Part shown: piece after piece, positions 52,759 through 61,205 of the stretch
Layout: the number at the start of each line of letters is the position of its first letter
How positions within the stretch are numbered: position 1 is the stretch's first letter
Source: JAXGYX01 sp040772065
GTDB lineage: Bacteria > Bacillota > Clostridia > Saccharofermentanales > Fastidiosipilaceae
Direction of reading: 5' to 3'
Assembly (NCBI GenBank): GCA_040772065.1
Contig: JAXGYX010000001.1
Coordinates: 1,922,001-1,986,000 of the forward strand
DNA: 64,000 nt
The notes under the pieces: generated by a model
Told to the model about the DNA's origin: nothing
Seen by the model: the letters and a program-made list of their open reading frames with translations, nothing else
Database searches by the model: none
Position numbers and translations under genes: made by a program

Positions 52759-53772
52759 ATGGGAGAAAACATCCTGAAAATCGGTTTGATCGGAACAGGC
52801 GCCATTGGTCGCACGCACTTTAAACGCATCAACCAAAAGTTGCAAGGTGGAAAGGTGATCGCCGTTTCCGATGTAAACAAGGAATTTGGACGTTCGATCG
52901 CCGAACAGCTAGATTGCGCGTTTTATGAAACCGGCGAAGAATTGATCAACGCACCGGAAATTGATGCCGTCGTGGTGACCACCTCGGACCAATATCATGA
53001 ACAGTTTGTCATGGCCGCTATAAAAGCCGGCAAACCTGTCTTTTGTGAAAAACCCCTCGCGCCTCAAGCGGATGGCGCCAAGCGGATTGTGGACGCCGAA
53101 GTCGCGGGTGGAAAACATCTGGTGCAGGTTGGATTCATGCGTCGCTATGACGCGGGCTATAGACAAATGAAAGAAGCGCTCGACAACCGTGTGTTGGGCG
53201 AACCCTTAATGCTTCATTGCGCACATCGCAACGAGACGGTCGATGAAAGTTATGACACCCCAATGGCGGTCGAAAACTCGATGATTCATGAAATTGATGT
53301 GTTGCGCTGGTTGCTGAATGAAGACTATAAAACGGCAAGTGTCGTTTTCCCGAAAAAAACCCGCAACGCGCACGAGAACCTGCAAGATCCGCAGATCATG
53401 TTCTTGACCACGGAATCAGGCGTGCATATCGACGTTGAGGCATTTGTCTGCTGTGGCTATGGCTATGAGATCAAATGTGAGGTTGTCTGTGAGGATGGTG
53501 TGATGAACATGCCCGAGGCGCCCTATCTGCAGGTGCGCACCGACGGCAAGCGGTATTCGAACATCACCACCGACTGGAGTCAGCGATTTGGTGATGCCTA
53601 CGACACTGAGTTCCAAGAGTGGATCAACGCGACGAAGGAAGGTCGTGTCGACGGTCCGACGGCTTGGGATGGTTACGTGGGGCAGGTGACCGCGAGCGCC
53701 GCGTCCAAAGCGCGGGACACGCAGACCACGGTCACGATTGAATTGGAAGAACGTCCGAATTTTTACAAATAA
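52759..53772 (+). CDS. iolG: myo-Inositol 2-dehydrogenase (IolG-like)
   Basis: The enzyme oxidises myo-inositol to scyllo-inosose with NAD+. The 337-residue protein shares long segments with B. subtilis IolG: GLIGTGAIGRTH, FCEKPLAPQA, LVQVGFMRRYDAGY, LGEPLMLHCAHRNE, MIHEIDVLRWL, QDPQI and DGPTAWDGY. The catalytic Lys (EKPL) and the Asp/His of the HEIDVL helix are present. AAGGAGG lies 9 bases before the ATG. It sits between a LacI-type regulator and TIM-barrel isomerases of the kind that follow IolG in inositol breakdown. This is the best-supported substrate clue in the cluster. Confidence 0.93.
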   Translation: MGENILKIGLIGTGAIGRTHFKRINQKLQGGKVIAVSDVNKEFGRSIAEQLDCAFYETGEELINAPEIDAVVVTTSDQYHEQFVMAAIKAGKPVFCEKPLAPQADGAKRIVDAEVAGGKHLVQVGFMRRYDAGYRQMKEALDNRVLGEPLMLHCAHRNETVDESYDTPMAVENSMIHEIDVLRWLLNEDYKTASVVFPKKTRNAHENLQDPQIMFLTTESGVHIDVEAFVCCGYGYEIKCEVVCEDGVMNMPEAPYLQVRTDGKRYSNITTDWSQRFGDAYDTEFQEWINATKEGRVDGPTAWDGYVGQVTASAASKARDTQTTVTIELEERPNFYK

Positions 53773-53825
53773 GGGAAGACCAAATATAGTTGCTCAACCT
53801 TGCGAAAGGATTTAAGGAGGAAAAA

Positions 53826-54767
53826 ATGAAGTTAGCGATTTGTACTGATGTGTATGGGGATTTGAGTTTCACCGAGATGCTCGACAAAGTGAAATCTTTG
53901 GGTGTGAACGCGGTGGAGATGAGTGCCGGTGGTTGGGGAGCTTGTCCGCATACCAAAACACAGGAGCTGTTGGCCGACGACGATAAAGTCAAAGCATTTA
54001 AAGAAGAGCTGGAGAAACGCGATATGGAAATCAGCGCGTTGAACTGCTCAGGCAATCCTCTCGCTCCCGGCGAGATGGGTGAGAACCATACGAAAACGAC
54101 CTATGACACAGTTTTGCTGGCTGAGAAACTCGGCGTCAAGAAAATTGTCATGATGTCCGGATTGCCGGGGGGAGCGCCCGGTGACCAAACACCCAACTGG
54201 ATCACCTCGACGGTGTCCTGGCCGGATTATATGGTCGAGACCGTGCGGTATCAATGGGAAGATGTGGCATTCCCCTGGTGGAAAAAATTCGCGTCTTTCG
54301 CCAAGGACCATGGTCTGGAGCAGATCGCGATCGAGGAATTCCCCTGTCAGTTGGTCTACAACCCTGAGACTCTTTGGAAACTCAGAGACGGAGTCGATCC
54401 GATTGTCGGCATCAACCTGGATCCCTCTCACTTAATCGCGATGGGCGCGGACCCGATCGCCAGTGCCAGAGCGCTTGAAGGAGCGATCTACCATATTCAT
54501 GGCAAGGACGCCCGCATCGAACGCGGCATGGCGGATGTGAACGGACTGCCCGAGAGCAAACCGGTAACAGACACCGCCAATCGTACCTGGAACTACGTGG
54601 CTGTCGGCTGCGGACAGGATCTGGGCTGGTGGAAAGAGTTCTTCTCAGTTTGCCGCATGATGGGATACAACGGACATGTCTCACTGGAGATGGAAGATCT
54701 GACGATGAGTACCGAAGCCGGTGTGTTGACCTCGATTGACGCCTTGAAACAGACAATCAGTAAATAA
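53826..54767 (+). CDS. Sugar phosphate isomerase/epimerase (AP endonuclease 2 TIM-barrel family)
   Basis: The 313-residue TIM barrel has segments CTDVYGDLSFTEMLDKVKSLGVNAVEMS, ALNCSGNPLAP, KIVMMSGLPGG, IEEFPCQLVYNP, GINLDPSHL and IYHIHGKDARIE. They carry the Glu/Asp/His metal ligands of the IolE/IolH/xylose-isomerase-like superfamily. AGGAGG at 53815-53820 supports ATG 53826; the longer frame upstream is not used. It follows iolG by 53 bases. A role in inosose dehydration or a later inositol step is likely, but which one is not decided by the sequence. Confidence 0.86.
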   Translation: MKLAICTDVYGDLSFTEMLDKVKSLGVNAVEMSAGGWGACPHTKTQELLADDDKVKAFKEELEKRDMEISALNCSGNPLAPGEMGENHTKTTYDTVLLAEKLGVKKIVMMSGLPGGAPGDQTPNWITSTVSWPDYMVETVRYQWEDVAFPWWKKFASFAKDHGLEQIAIEEFPCQLVYNPETLWKLRDGVDPIVGINLDPSHLIAMGADPIASARALEGAIYHIHGKDARIERGMADVNGLPESKPVTDTANRTWNYVAVGCGQDLGWWKEFFSVCRMMGYNGHVSLEMEDLTMSTEAGVLTSIDALKQTISK

Positions 54768-54774
54768 ATCTTAA

Positions 54775-54791
54775 CCTGTCCGCCAAGCGGA
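54775..54791 (+). promoter_or_regulatory. Intercistronic stem-loop before the binding-protein gene
   Basis: TGTCCGC (54775-54781), loop CAA, GCGGACA (54785-54791), without a T-run. It may stabilise or process the mRNA so that the binding protein is made in excess, as is common for solute-binding genes. Confidence 0.5.
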
Positions 54792-54866
54792 CAAATGTAA
54801 ATATACACGCTATCCAAATATCAGGATCGGACAAATTTGTTTCTCAATCAGGAAGGAGAAAAAAGA

Positions 54867-55952
54867 ATGAAAAAACGTATTTTTGCTCTTGCGATTGCCG
54901 CTGTCATGGCTGTGTCGTTAGTTGCCTGTGGTGGAGGATCCAAAGAGGAGACCACTGTGGCCGAAAAGACCACTGCGGCCGCCGAAGAGACCACCGCCGC
55001 TGATGCGGAGGAAACCACCGCGGCCGCTGCGGATGATGAGCTTGACAGCTCAGCGCAGTTGGCCAAGCTGGAATCAGTCAAACCCAATAAAGAAGGATTT
55101 AAATTGGGTCTGGCCTTGGGCTGGCGCGATGAGTTCGGCAGCAAACTGGAAGCCGCGATTGAGGCTGAGGCGAAAGCCTTGGGCCTGTCGGTGACTTCTG
55201 TTGACGCGAACAGCAACGCCAACACTCAAATCGGTCAAATTCAACAGTTCGCCGGCCAGGGCGTGGACGCCATCGTCACCAAACTGGTCACCACAGATAT
55301 GGGCAAAGAAGTTTTGGCCGCCGCGGGCGATGTACCGGTCGCGTTTGTCAACATCAATCCGGATGACGATTTGACCGGCACCGGTTCGACCAAAGTCGGC
55401 TCCAACAACTTGGAAGCCGGCAGTCTGCAAGGTGAGTTCCTGGCTGACTTCTTTACCAAAAAAGGTGTCGACAATGTTCGTTACGTCATGATGCAGGGTA
55501 CACTGGGTCTTTCCTACACGACCGAGCGCACCAATGGTTCTCAAGACGCTCTGAAAGCTGTCTTCCCGAATGCCGAAATGGTTTATGATGACACAGGTGA
55601 GTATGACCGCGCCAAAGCGCAAAACAAAATGCAGACTTTCCTGGGCACAGGCAAAGAGTTTGACGCCGTGATCTGTAACAATGATGAGATGGCCATCGGC
55701 TGCATTGTGGCGATGGAAGCTGTGGGAATCGATCCGCAGGAAGTACCGGTAGTTGGTATTGACGGCACACCCGCCGGCCTGGATTCAATGGAAAGCGGTG
55801 GAATCTCGATGACCGTGTATCAGGACGCTGTCGGACAGGGCTCGACCGCTGTCAGAGCCGCTGTCGCACTGGCCAATGGTGATGATGTCAACTCGAACAT
55901 CTATGTTCCGTTCATTCCGATCACCCCGGACAACATGGCCGAATTCAAATAA
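54867..55952 (+). CDS. Sugar/inositol ABC-type substrate-binding lipoprotein
   Basis: The 361-residue protein has a lipoprotein signal peptide (MKKRIFALAIAAVMAVSLVA, lipobox Cys at about 21). A disordered Thr/Ala/Glu-rich tether (about 25-65) follows, then a type I periplasmic-binding fold (FKLGLALGWRDEFGSKLEAAIEAEAKALGL, QFAGQGVDAIVTKL, YDRAKAQNKMQTFLG, CNNDEMAIG, VVGIDG). It should capture a sugar or inositol outside the cell and deliver it to an ABC importer. No permease or ATPase gene is found next to it. GGAAGGAG before ATG 54867 sets the start. A decayed copy of its C-terminal part lies at 56984-57204. Confidence 0.92.
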   Translation: MKKRIFALAIAAVMAVSLVACGGGSKEETTVAEKTTAAAEETTAADAEETTAAAADDELDSSAQLAKLESVKPNKEGFKLGLALGWRDEFGSKLEAAIEAEAKALGLSVTSVDANSNANTQIGQIQQFAGQGVDAIVTKLVTTDMGKEVLAAAGDVPVAFVNINPDDDLTGTGSTKVGSNNLEAGSLQGEFLADFFTKKGVDNVRYVMMQGTLGLSYTTERTNGSQDALKAVFPNAEMVYDDTGEYDRAKAQNKMQTFLGTGKEFDAVICNNDEMAIGCIVAMEAVGIDPQEVPVVGIDGTPAGLDSMESGGISMTVYQDAVGQGSTAVRAAVALANGDDVNSNIYVPFIPITPDNMAEFK

Positions 55953-55979
55953 GTTTTCAAAATAAAATACATCTGAAAC

Positions 55980-56038
55980 TGTTGATGAATCAACAATAAG
56001 TGAAACTGTACCTGCGTCTTCCGATCCGGCGCGGGTAC
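55980..56038 (+). promoter_or_regulatory. Two intercistronic hairpins before the second isomerase
   Basis: TGTTGAT/ATCAACA (55980-55995) is followed by a 9-bp stem GTACCTGCG/CGCGGGTAC (56008-56016 with 56030-56038). Neither has a T-run. They probably shape mRNA stability downstream of the binding-protein gene. Confidence 0.5.
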
Positions 56039-56059
56039 AATCCATATGGAGGAGAAAAC

Positions 56060-56848
56060 ATGAAACTAAAACGAAGCGCCTGTATCGAACCGATGTATTC
56101 TGAGATCCCGTTCCTCGACCGTTTCGCGGCGGCGAAGAAGGATGGTTTTGAGTATGTGGAGTTTTGGAGCTGGACCGACAAAGACTTGAAAGCGGTGCGT
56201 GGGGCGGCCGAAGATGCCGGTATTGGTATTTGCGGATTCAACGGAGACGCCGAACTGTCTTTGATTGATCCGGCACATAATACCGACTATCTGGCGTTTT
56301 TGAAAACTTCGCTGGAAGCGGCGAAAGAGGTTGGCGCGCTGAGTGTCACCATTCACTCAAACGGTTTGGGCGATGGAGGTCTGGTCATTCACGATTACGC
56401 TGAGCTCAGCCACACGGTCAAGCTTTGCAATATGTATGAAATGTTGAAGCGTTCGGCCGATCTGGCGGAGCGATATGATATCAACCTGAACCTCGAAGGC
56501 CTGAATATCATTTCAGATCACGTGGGTAACTTTCTGGTCAACACACAGATGGCCGCTGAGCTCTGCCGCATGGTCGACTCTCCCAAACTGAAAATCTTGT
56601 TTGATGCCTACCACATGCAGTTGAACGAAGGTAATCTTTGCAACAACATCGAGAGCTATGTCGACATTATCGGACATGTCCATGTCGCTGACTGTCCGGG
56701 CCGCCATGAACCGGGTACCGGTGAGATTCATTATCCTCGCGTGTACCGGGCATTAGAAGAACATGGCTACAAAGGAATAGTCGGATATGAGCTCTTCCCC
56801 GAGACAACGACCGCCGCAGCTGTGAAAGCGATCATGTCTGTCGTCTGA
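56060..56848 (+). CDS. TIM-barrel isomerase, hydroxypyruvate-isomerase-like
   Basis: The 262-residue protein has MYSEIPFLDRFAAAKKDGFEYVEFWSW, SLEAAKEVGALSVTIHSNG, NLNLEGLN, KILFDAYHMQ and GHVHVADCPGRHEPGTGEIHY. These match the hydroxypyruvate isomerase / sugar isomerase group, including the HVADCPGRHEPGTGEI motif. GGAGGAG lies 6 bases before ATG 56060; the frame upstream is not used. In inositol clusters such enzymes (IolI-like or Hyi-like) isomerise keto-inositols or small sugar acids. It is the last intact gene in the same-direction run. Confidence 0.88.
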   Translation: MKLKRSACIEPMYSEIPFLDRFAAAKKDGFEYVEFWSWTDKDLKAVRGAAEDAGIGICGFNGDAELSLIDPAHNTDYLAFLKTSLEAAKEVGALSVTIHSNGLGDGGLVIHDYAELSHTVKLCNMYEMLKRSADLAERYDINLNLEGLNIISDHVGNFLVNTQMAAELCRMVDSPKLKILFDAYHMQLNEGNLCNNIESYVDIIGHVHVADCPGRHEPGTGEIHYPRVYRALEEHGYKGIVGYELFPETTTAAAVKAIMSVV

Positions 56849-56983
56849 AGCGACGAGATATTTATGTGTGTTGGGTTTATCATAAGCTTTGAAATAATCG
56901 CGTACAATTCTTAGCAGAAGGAAGATGCGATGAGTAAACGAAGCTGTTATTTTTTCACGAATCTACCTTCTTTACCATTTCAG

Positions 56984-57204
56984 ATTCCCAACGCTGAAAT
57001 GCTTCACGATGATACCGGAGAATATGACCGCGCGAGAGCTCAAAACAAGATGCGGACCTTCTTGGGCACCAACAGAGAATTTGACTGTGTGTTCGCCAAC
57101 AACGATGAGATGGCGATCGGATGTGTGCCGGCAATGCGGTCGATGCGGAAATCGTGGTTACGTTTCTGCCGATCACTCCGGACAACATGGAAGATTTTAG
57201 ATAA
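56984..57204 (+). pseudogene. Decayed fragment of a second substrate-binding protein
   Basis: The segment PNAEMLHDDTGEYDRARAQNKMRTFLG...NNDEMAIGC (56987-57127) matches the intact binding protein almost residue for residue. The frame then shifts and an internal stretch is lost. The C-terminal end resumes in another frame at 57133-57204 as DAEIVVTFLPITPDNMEDFR, which corresponds to the last 20 residues of the intact gene. The N-terminal two thirds, the signal peptide and a ribosome site are absent. It is a remnant of a duplication. Confidence 0.88.
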
Positions 57205-57260
57205 GCGATCAATTTATCTATTGAATATGAATGATTTGCGTCATTCACAGACCACATTAG

Positions 57261-57294
57261 AAAGGCTGTCCCAAGACAAGGACAGCCTTTTTCG
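57261..57294. terminator. Terminator at the end of the inositol cluster
   Basis: AAAGGCTGTCC (57261-57271) pairs with GGACAGCCTTT (57280-57290), followed by TT. It lies between the pseudogene and a convergent dehydrogenase and may serve both strands. Confidence 0.85.
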
Positions 57295-57337
57295 GTCGTG
57301 TAGACAGCTGAAGCGCCGACTGTTGGTCGGTGTGGCA

Positions 57338-58507
57338 TCATGATTCTTGGGGAAAATTGATCGGTAAAGGAGCGGGTAATTCGAAACGACTTTGCGGTTC
57401 GTAATAGCGGTTATCTTTGGCTGATTTCAAAATGCACTCCATGACATCCAAAGAATGATAGGCCATCGCGCCGCTTGCCCGCGCGGGGCGTCCATCGCGG
57501 ATGGCGAGCGCCATGTCCACCAGACCGATGCCACGGCTGTTGACATCGTGGCCTATCTCGTTAAATGGGTGGTTGTGCTCAACGACGGTCCAGTCAGACA
57601 AGGTCCGCGGCCGAGGGTTCGTGATCCAGCGATAGTTCTCTTTTGTGCGCAGCCAAATTTCGCCGCCAAATAAATTTGGACCGGATATGGGGTCGACATC
57701 GCGGATGCAAATGGTTCCTTTGGTCCCATAAATCTCTATGCGGGGCAGCTCCGAATCCCAGACGTCAAAACTGGCCAGCAGGTTGACGAGCGCGCCGCTG
57801 TCAAACTCCATGTTAGCCATGATGTGGGTGTCAACGGCGACGGGGATCTCCTCGCCACGGCGAGGCAAGGTTTCAATCGTGCGTTTGTCAAACGTACGTG
57901 AGGACATGGCTGAACAACGTTTGACCGGTCCCAGCAACGCAAGCAAAGCGGTCATATAGTATGGACCGATGTCGAGCAGGGGACCGGCTCCGGGCAGGTA
58001 AAAGAAATCCGGATTCGGATGATGCCACTCGTGTCCGTGGCTGACCACGTACGCACCCGCTCCGATGACACGACCGATGCTGTCATTGTCAATTAATTCA
58101 CGGCAGGCTTGCAGCCTACCACCCAGAAAGGTGTCCGGCGCGCAACCGACATATAGCCCACGTCGCTTTGCCTCGTCCATGATGTCGGTGGCTTCGGTGA
58201 GAGTCGCGGCCAGAGGTTTCTCAGAGTACACATGCTTGCCTGCACGCAAGGCGGCAAGGTTGATCGCTCCATGGACTTCCGGCACGGTAAGATTCAACAC
58301 AATATCAATATCGGGATCCGCGATGAGCGCGTCAGCGTTTTCATAAGCGCGCGGTATTCCGTGAGCGTCCGCGACGGTTTGCGCTTTGTCCAAACCGCGG
58401 GAGGCACAGGCGAGCAACGCCACATTGTCGTATTTCTTCAAATTATTAAGATAAACTGCGCTGATGTCGCCCAGTCCAACGACTCCTATCTGAAATATCT
58501 TACTCAT
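57338..58507 (-). CDS. Gfo/Idh/MocA family dehydrogenase
   Basis: The 389-residue protein is longer than the two other members in the window. Its Rossmann start is IGVVGLGDISAVYLNNL, followed by SEKPLA (about 95-100), a substrate region GHEWHHPNPDFFYLPGAGPLLDIGPYYMTALLALLG (the catalytic His usually precedes such a segment) and C-terminal GIGLVDMALAIRDGRPAR. Relatives include sugar and inositol dehydrogenases and glycosidase-like oxidoreductases. It is convergent with the inositol cluster and monocistronic, so its link to that pathway is only by location. The ribosome site is weak (GAGG 11 bases before the ATG). Confidence 0.86.
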   Translation of the reverse strand: MSKIFQIGVVGLGDISAVYLNNLKKYDNVALLACASRGLDKAQTVADAHGIPRAYENADALIADPDIDIVLNLTVPEVHGAINLAALRAGKHVYSEKPLAATLTEATDIMDEAKRRGLYVGCAPDTFLGGRLQACRELIDNDSIGRVIGAGAYVVSHGHEWHHPNPDFFYLPGAGPLLDIGPYYMTALLALLGPVKRCSAMSSRTFDKRTIETLPRRGEEIPVAVDTHIMANMEFDSGALVNLLASFDVWDSELPRIEIYGTKGTICIRDVDPISGPNLFGGEIWLRTKENYRWITNPRPRTLSDWTVVEHNHPFNEIGHDVNSRGIGLVDMALAIRDGRPARASGAMAYHSLDVMECILKSAKDNRYYEPQSRFELPAPLPINFPQES

Positions 58508-58778
58508 AAATAACTACGCCTCTTCTTTCTTTTGGCAACCAAACTCATAATAATGTCAATTGTTGATTTAATTTTACCAAAAATTTCCAATGTGATCGGC
58601 CGGCCGGCCGACCGGCCAACGCTGTCTTGTCGCAATATGACGAAAACCATAGCGGGGTAATATTTGGTCATCTCACTGATTCAGATATGTAACAAACTGT
58701 TGAAATATGCTATGATTTTAATGATTGTAGGAGCATCATTTTAAATGATCAAAATTATATTATGGGAGGCGAAAAATT

Positions 58779-59540
58779 ATGAGATTTGAGGGAAAAACGG
58801 TTGTGGTCACCGGAGCGAGCGCGGGCATGGGTCATCGCATCGCGTTGGACTTCGCGAAAGAGGGAGCAACCGTTATCGCGGTCGCAAGACGCAAAGAGAG
58901 ACTCGAGGCGCTGGTTAAAGAAGCTGAGGGCCTTGCTGGCAAGATTTTGGCCTATGCGGGTGATGTAACCACCAAAGAGATGGCTGAAGGCATGATCGAT
59001 TACGCTGTCGAACAAGGCGGCAAACTGGACGTCCTTGTCAACAACGCCGGTATTATGGATGAATTTAAGCCGATTACCGAAATGACGGACGAGCTGTGGG
59101 ATAAAGTCATGTCGGTCAACCTCGATGGACCGGTGAAGGCCATGCGCAAAGCTGTAGAGGTCATGCTGGAACAAGAGACCGGTGGCAACATCGTCAACAT
59201 CGCTTCCATCGGCGGAATCTGTGGCGCTCGTGCCGGAGCGGCCTATACCGCGTCCAAACACGCGATGGTCGGCATCAGCAAAAACACAGCTTTCATGTAC
59301 GCGAAAAACGGCATCCGCTGCAATGTGGTCTGCCCGGGTGGTGTCGAGACTGAAATCATGAGCACTCAGAGCAACCTCAGCCAGTTTGGTATGGAACGCG
59401 CCATGGCCGGCCTGGACAGTTCGATCCCGCCGGGAAAATCTGAAGACATTTCAGCCGTCGTCCTTTTGACCGCCAGCGACGAAGGAAAATTTATCAATGG
59501 ATCTACGATTGTGGTTGACGGCGGTGTTTCATGTAACTAA
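58779..59540 (+). CDS. Short-chain dehydrogenase/reductase (SDR)
   Basis: The 253-residue classical SDR has cofactor loop TGASAGMGHRIA (about 11-22), NNAGI (about 87-91), the catalytic Ser in NIASIGG, the Tyr-Lys pair in YTASKHA (about 157-163) and a PGGVETEI loop. It reduces or oxidises an alcohol/carbonyl with NAD(P)H; the substrate is not apparent. GGGAGGCG before the ATG is a good ribosome site. It stands alone, with a strong terminator downstream. Its position after the dehydrogenase-rich cluster is suggestive only. Confidence 0.9.
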   Translation: MRFEGKTVVVTGASAGMGHRIALDFAKEGATVIAVARRKERLEALVKEAEGLAGKILAYAGDVTTKEMAEGMIDYAVEQGGKLDVLVNNAGIMDEFKPITEMTDELWDKVMSVNLDGPVKAMRKAVEVMLEQETGGNIVNIASIGGICGARAGAAYTASKHAMVGISKNTAFMYAKNGIRCNVVCPGGVETEIMSTQSNLSQFGMERAMAGLDSSIPPGKSEDISAVVLLTASDEGKFINGSTIVVDGGVSCN

Positions 59541-59575
59541 ATAAAGCCCGATTCTATTCATAACAATTAAGCTGT

Positions 59576-59608
59576 GGAAGGCAGAACGACTCTGCCTTCC
59601 GTTTTTTT
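59576..59608 (+). terminator. Terminator after the SDR gene
   Basis: GGAAGGCAGA (59576-59585) pairs with TCTGCCTTCC (59591-59600), then G and seven T. Confidence 0.94.
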
Positions 59609-59702
59609 GTTTGGGCGGGCTCGATTCGCGCAAATTGCCAATGGAGGCGCCGATTGAAGGCAAAAGGATGATCAGTCTTTTCTGGTCATGTTATAATTGG
59701 CT

Positions 59703-59773
59703 ATTCTGACTATTCAAATAGAGTCAGAATATGGATATTCTTAATCCTACCTAAACGTACGCATACGTACGTA
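59703..59773 (+). promoter_or_regulatory. Inverted repeats in the pdxS leader
   Basis: TATAAT at 59692-59697 may be the pdxS -10 box. Just downstream, ATTCTGACT (59703-59711) pairs with AGTCAGAAT (59722-59730). A further palindrome, ACGTACG (59755-59761) with CGTACGT (59766-59772), follows. Both could be operators or RNA hairpins controlling pdxS. Confidence 0.5.
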
Positions 59774-59812
59774 GTCAGTATTTTAATGTGCAAGATCAAT
59801 GGAGGTTGCAAA

Positions 59813-60655
59813 GTGAGCATTTATGAACAGCTCCGGGGTGGAGTGATAATGGACGTGACCAATGTCGAGCAGGCGAAGATCGCCGAGGATGCTGGAGCGG
59901 TCGCGGTTATGGCGTTGGAGCGTGTGCCGGCGGATATTCGGGCGGCGGGTGGAATTTCGCGGATGAGCGACCCGCAAATGATCGAGAATATAATGAAAGC
60001 GGTAAAGGTTCCGGTCATGGCGAAGGTGCGCATCGGCCATTTTGTCGAAGCGCAAATTCTGGAATCCATCGGTGTCGACTTTATTGATGAATCTGAAGTG
60101 CTCTCACCGGCTGATGAAATTTATCATATTGATAAAAACGCGTTTAACACACCGTTTGTCTGTGGTGCGCGTGACTTGGGCGAGGCGCTGCGTCGTGTGT
60201 CCGAAGGCGCGAAGATGATCCGCACCAAAGGTGAGGCGGGCACAGGAGATGTGATTCAAGCCGTGAAACATTTACGCCGGATTACCCGTGAGATCGCACA
60301 GGTTCGAGGTCTATCCAAAGCTGAGCTGTACCACGCGGCCAAAGAATATGGTGCAAGCGTCGATCTGTTGACGTTCGTGCATGAAAACGGTAAGTTGCCG
60401 GTGTTGAATTTCTCCGCGGGTGGTGTTGCGACTCCGGCCGACGCGGCGCTGATGAGGCAACTGGGTGCCGAGGGTGTGTTTGTGGGCAGTGGTATTTTCA
60501 AATCGGGCGATCCGTCCAAGCGCGCGCGGGCGATTGTCAGAGCAGTTGAGAATTACGACAAACCGGATGTTCTGCTTGAGGTGTCCAGGTCACTTGGAGA
60601 GGCGATGGTCGGCATCAACGAAGACGAAATTGAGGTCATCATGAGCCAACGTTAA
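59813..60655 (+). CDS. pdxS: Pyridoxal 5'-phosphate synthase lyase subunit PdxS
   Basis: PdxS condenses ribose-5-phosphate (or ribulose-5-phosphate), glyceraldehyde-3-phosphate and ammonia into PLP. The 280-residue protein has the first catalytic region GGVIMDVTNVEQAKIAEDAGAVAVMALE, the Schiff-base lysine in VMAKVRIGH (about 72-74), the second lysine in RTKGEAGTGD and the phosphate loop GGVATPADAAL. The start is GTG 59813 because GGAGG (59801-59805) lies 7 bases upstream; earlier codons are not family-like. The C terminus is shorter than usual. The glutaminase partner PdxT, usually next door, is absent here. Confidence 0.95.
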   Translation: MSIYEQLRGGVIMDVTNVEQAKIAEDAGAVAVMALERVPADIRAAGGISRMSDPQMIENIMKAVKVPVMAKVRIGHFVEAQILESIGVDFIDESEVLSPADEIYHIDKNAFNTPFVCGARDLGEALRRVSEGAKMIRTKGEAGTGDVIQAVKHLRRITREIAQVRGLSKAELYHAAKEYGASVDLLTFVHENGKLPVLNFSAGGVATPADAALMRQLGAEGVFVGSGIFKSGDPSKRARAIVRAVENYDKPDVLLEVSRSLGEAMVGINEDEIEVIMSQR

Positions 60656-60830
60656 TTGCTCAGGAATGGATGCCCGGGCTTTCCATCAATTGTGTTGATG
60701 GGTCAATTATTTAAAAGAAAGGCCACAGCCCAATCAAAGCCAAAGTATCTCTTGCTGAAACAATCGAAGCAGACAAAATAATTTTAAATACCGCACTTCA
60801 TACCATTAATCTAGACGGTTGAACCGTTTT

Positions 60831-60872
60831 AGAAAAAGGAAAACCCTTGATAACACTGCGTTTCAAGGGTTT
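60831..60872 (-). terminator. Terminator of tRNA-Ser(TGA)
   Basis: On the minus strand AAACCCTTGA (from 60872 down) pairs with TCAAGGGTTT (to 60841), followed by TCCTTTTTC. The stem is 10 bp with a 12-base loop. Confidence 0.88.
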
Positions 60873-60893
60873 AATATTTCCTGTAAAAGGTAT

Positions 60894-60984
60894 TGGCGGA
60901 GAGAGTGGGATTTGAACCCACGGAGGGCGTAAACCCTCGCCGGTTTTCAAGACCGGTGCCATCAGCCAGCTCGACCATCTCTCC
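60894..60984 (-). tRNA. tRNA-Ser (anticodon TGA)
   Basis: On the minus strand, the acceptor GGAGAGA pairs with TCTCTCC and the anticodon loop CTTGAAA gives TGA. A long variable arm (CGAGGGTTTACGCCCTCC) precedes the T arm GTGGGTTCAAATCCCAC. CCA is encoded at 60894-60896. It reads UCN serine codons. The 240 bases between pdxS and this gene hold no other feature I recognise. Confidence 0.96.
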
Positions 60985-61108
60985 AAATTCGATTGATTGG
61001 CCAGTTTACGAACCGCCAATTGCAAATTAGCGTTTTAATTCTACCACAGAGATGTTGTGTGTCAAACGGGTTTGTTATGTAATCTGTACCATAGGAGACG
61101 AGATTATG

Positions 61109-61120
61109 CACTAATTAGTG
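61109..61120. promoter_or_regulatory. Perfect palindrome upstream of the pirin gene
   Basis: CACTAATTAGTG is a 12-bp perfect palindrome in an AT-rich region about 90 bases before the pirin start. It is a candidate operator; no matching regulator is identified. Confidence 0.35.
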
Positions 61121-61205
61121 ATAGTATTTATGTATTGATATCAGTGACCGATTTCAAATTATTCGCCGAGGTTTATCGGATCTTTATGAAAATGAGGTGA
61201 ATCCT

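Noticed and set aside
56930..57343. 137-codon frame covering the binding-protein remnant
   Set aside because: Only its first half resembles a protein; the rest is out of frame relative to the homologous end, so it is a pseudogene, not a gene.
58597..58617. GGCCGGCC-rich palindromic run before the SDR gene
   Set aside because: A short GC-rich self-complementary stretch; no T-run and no clear role, possibly chance or a small hairpin.
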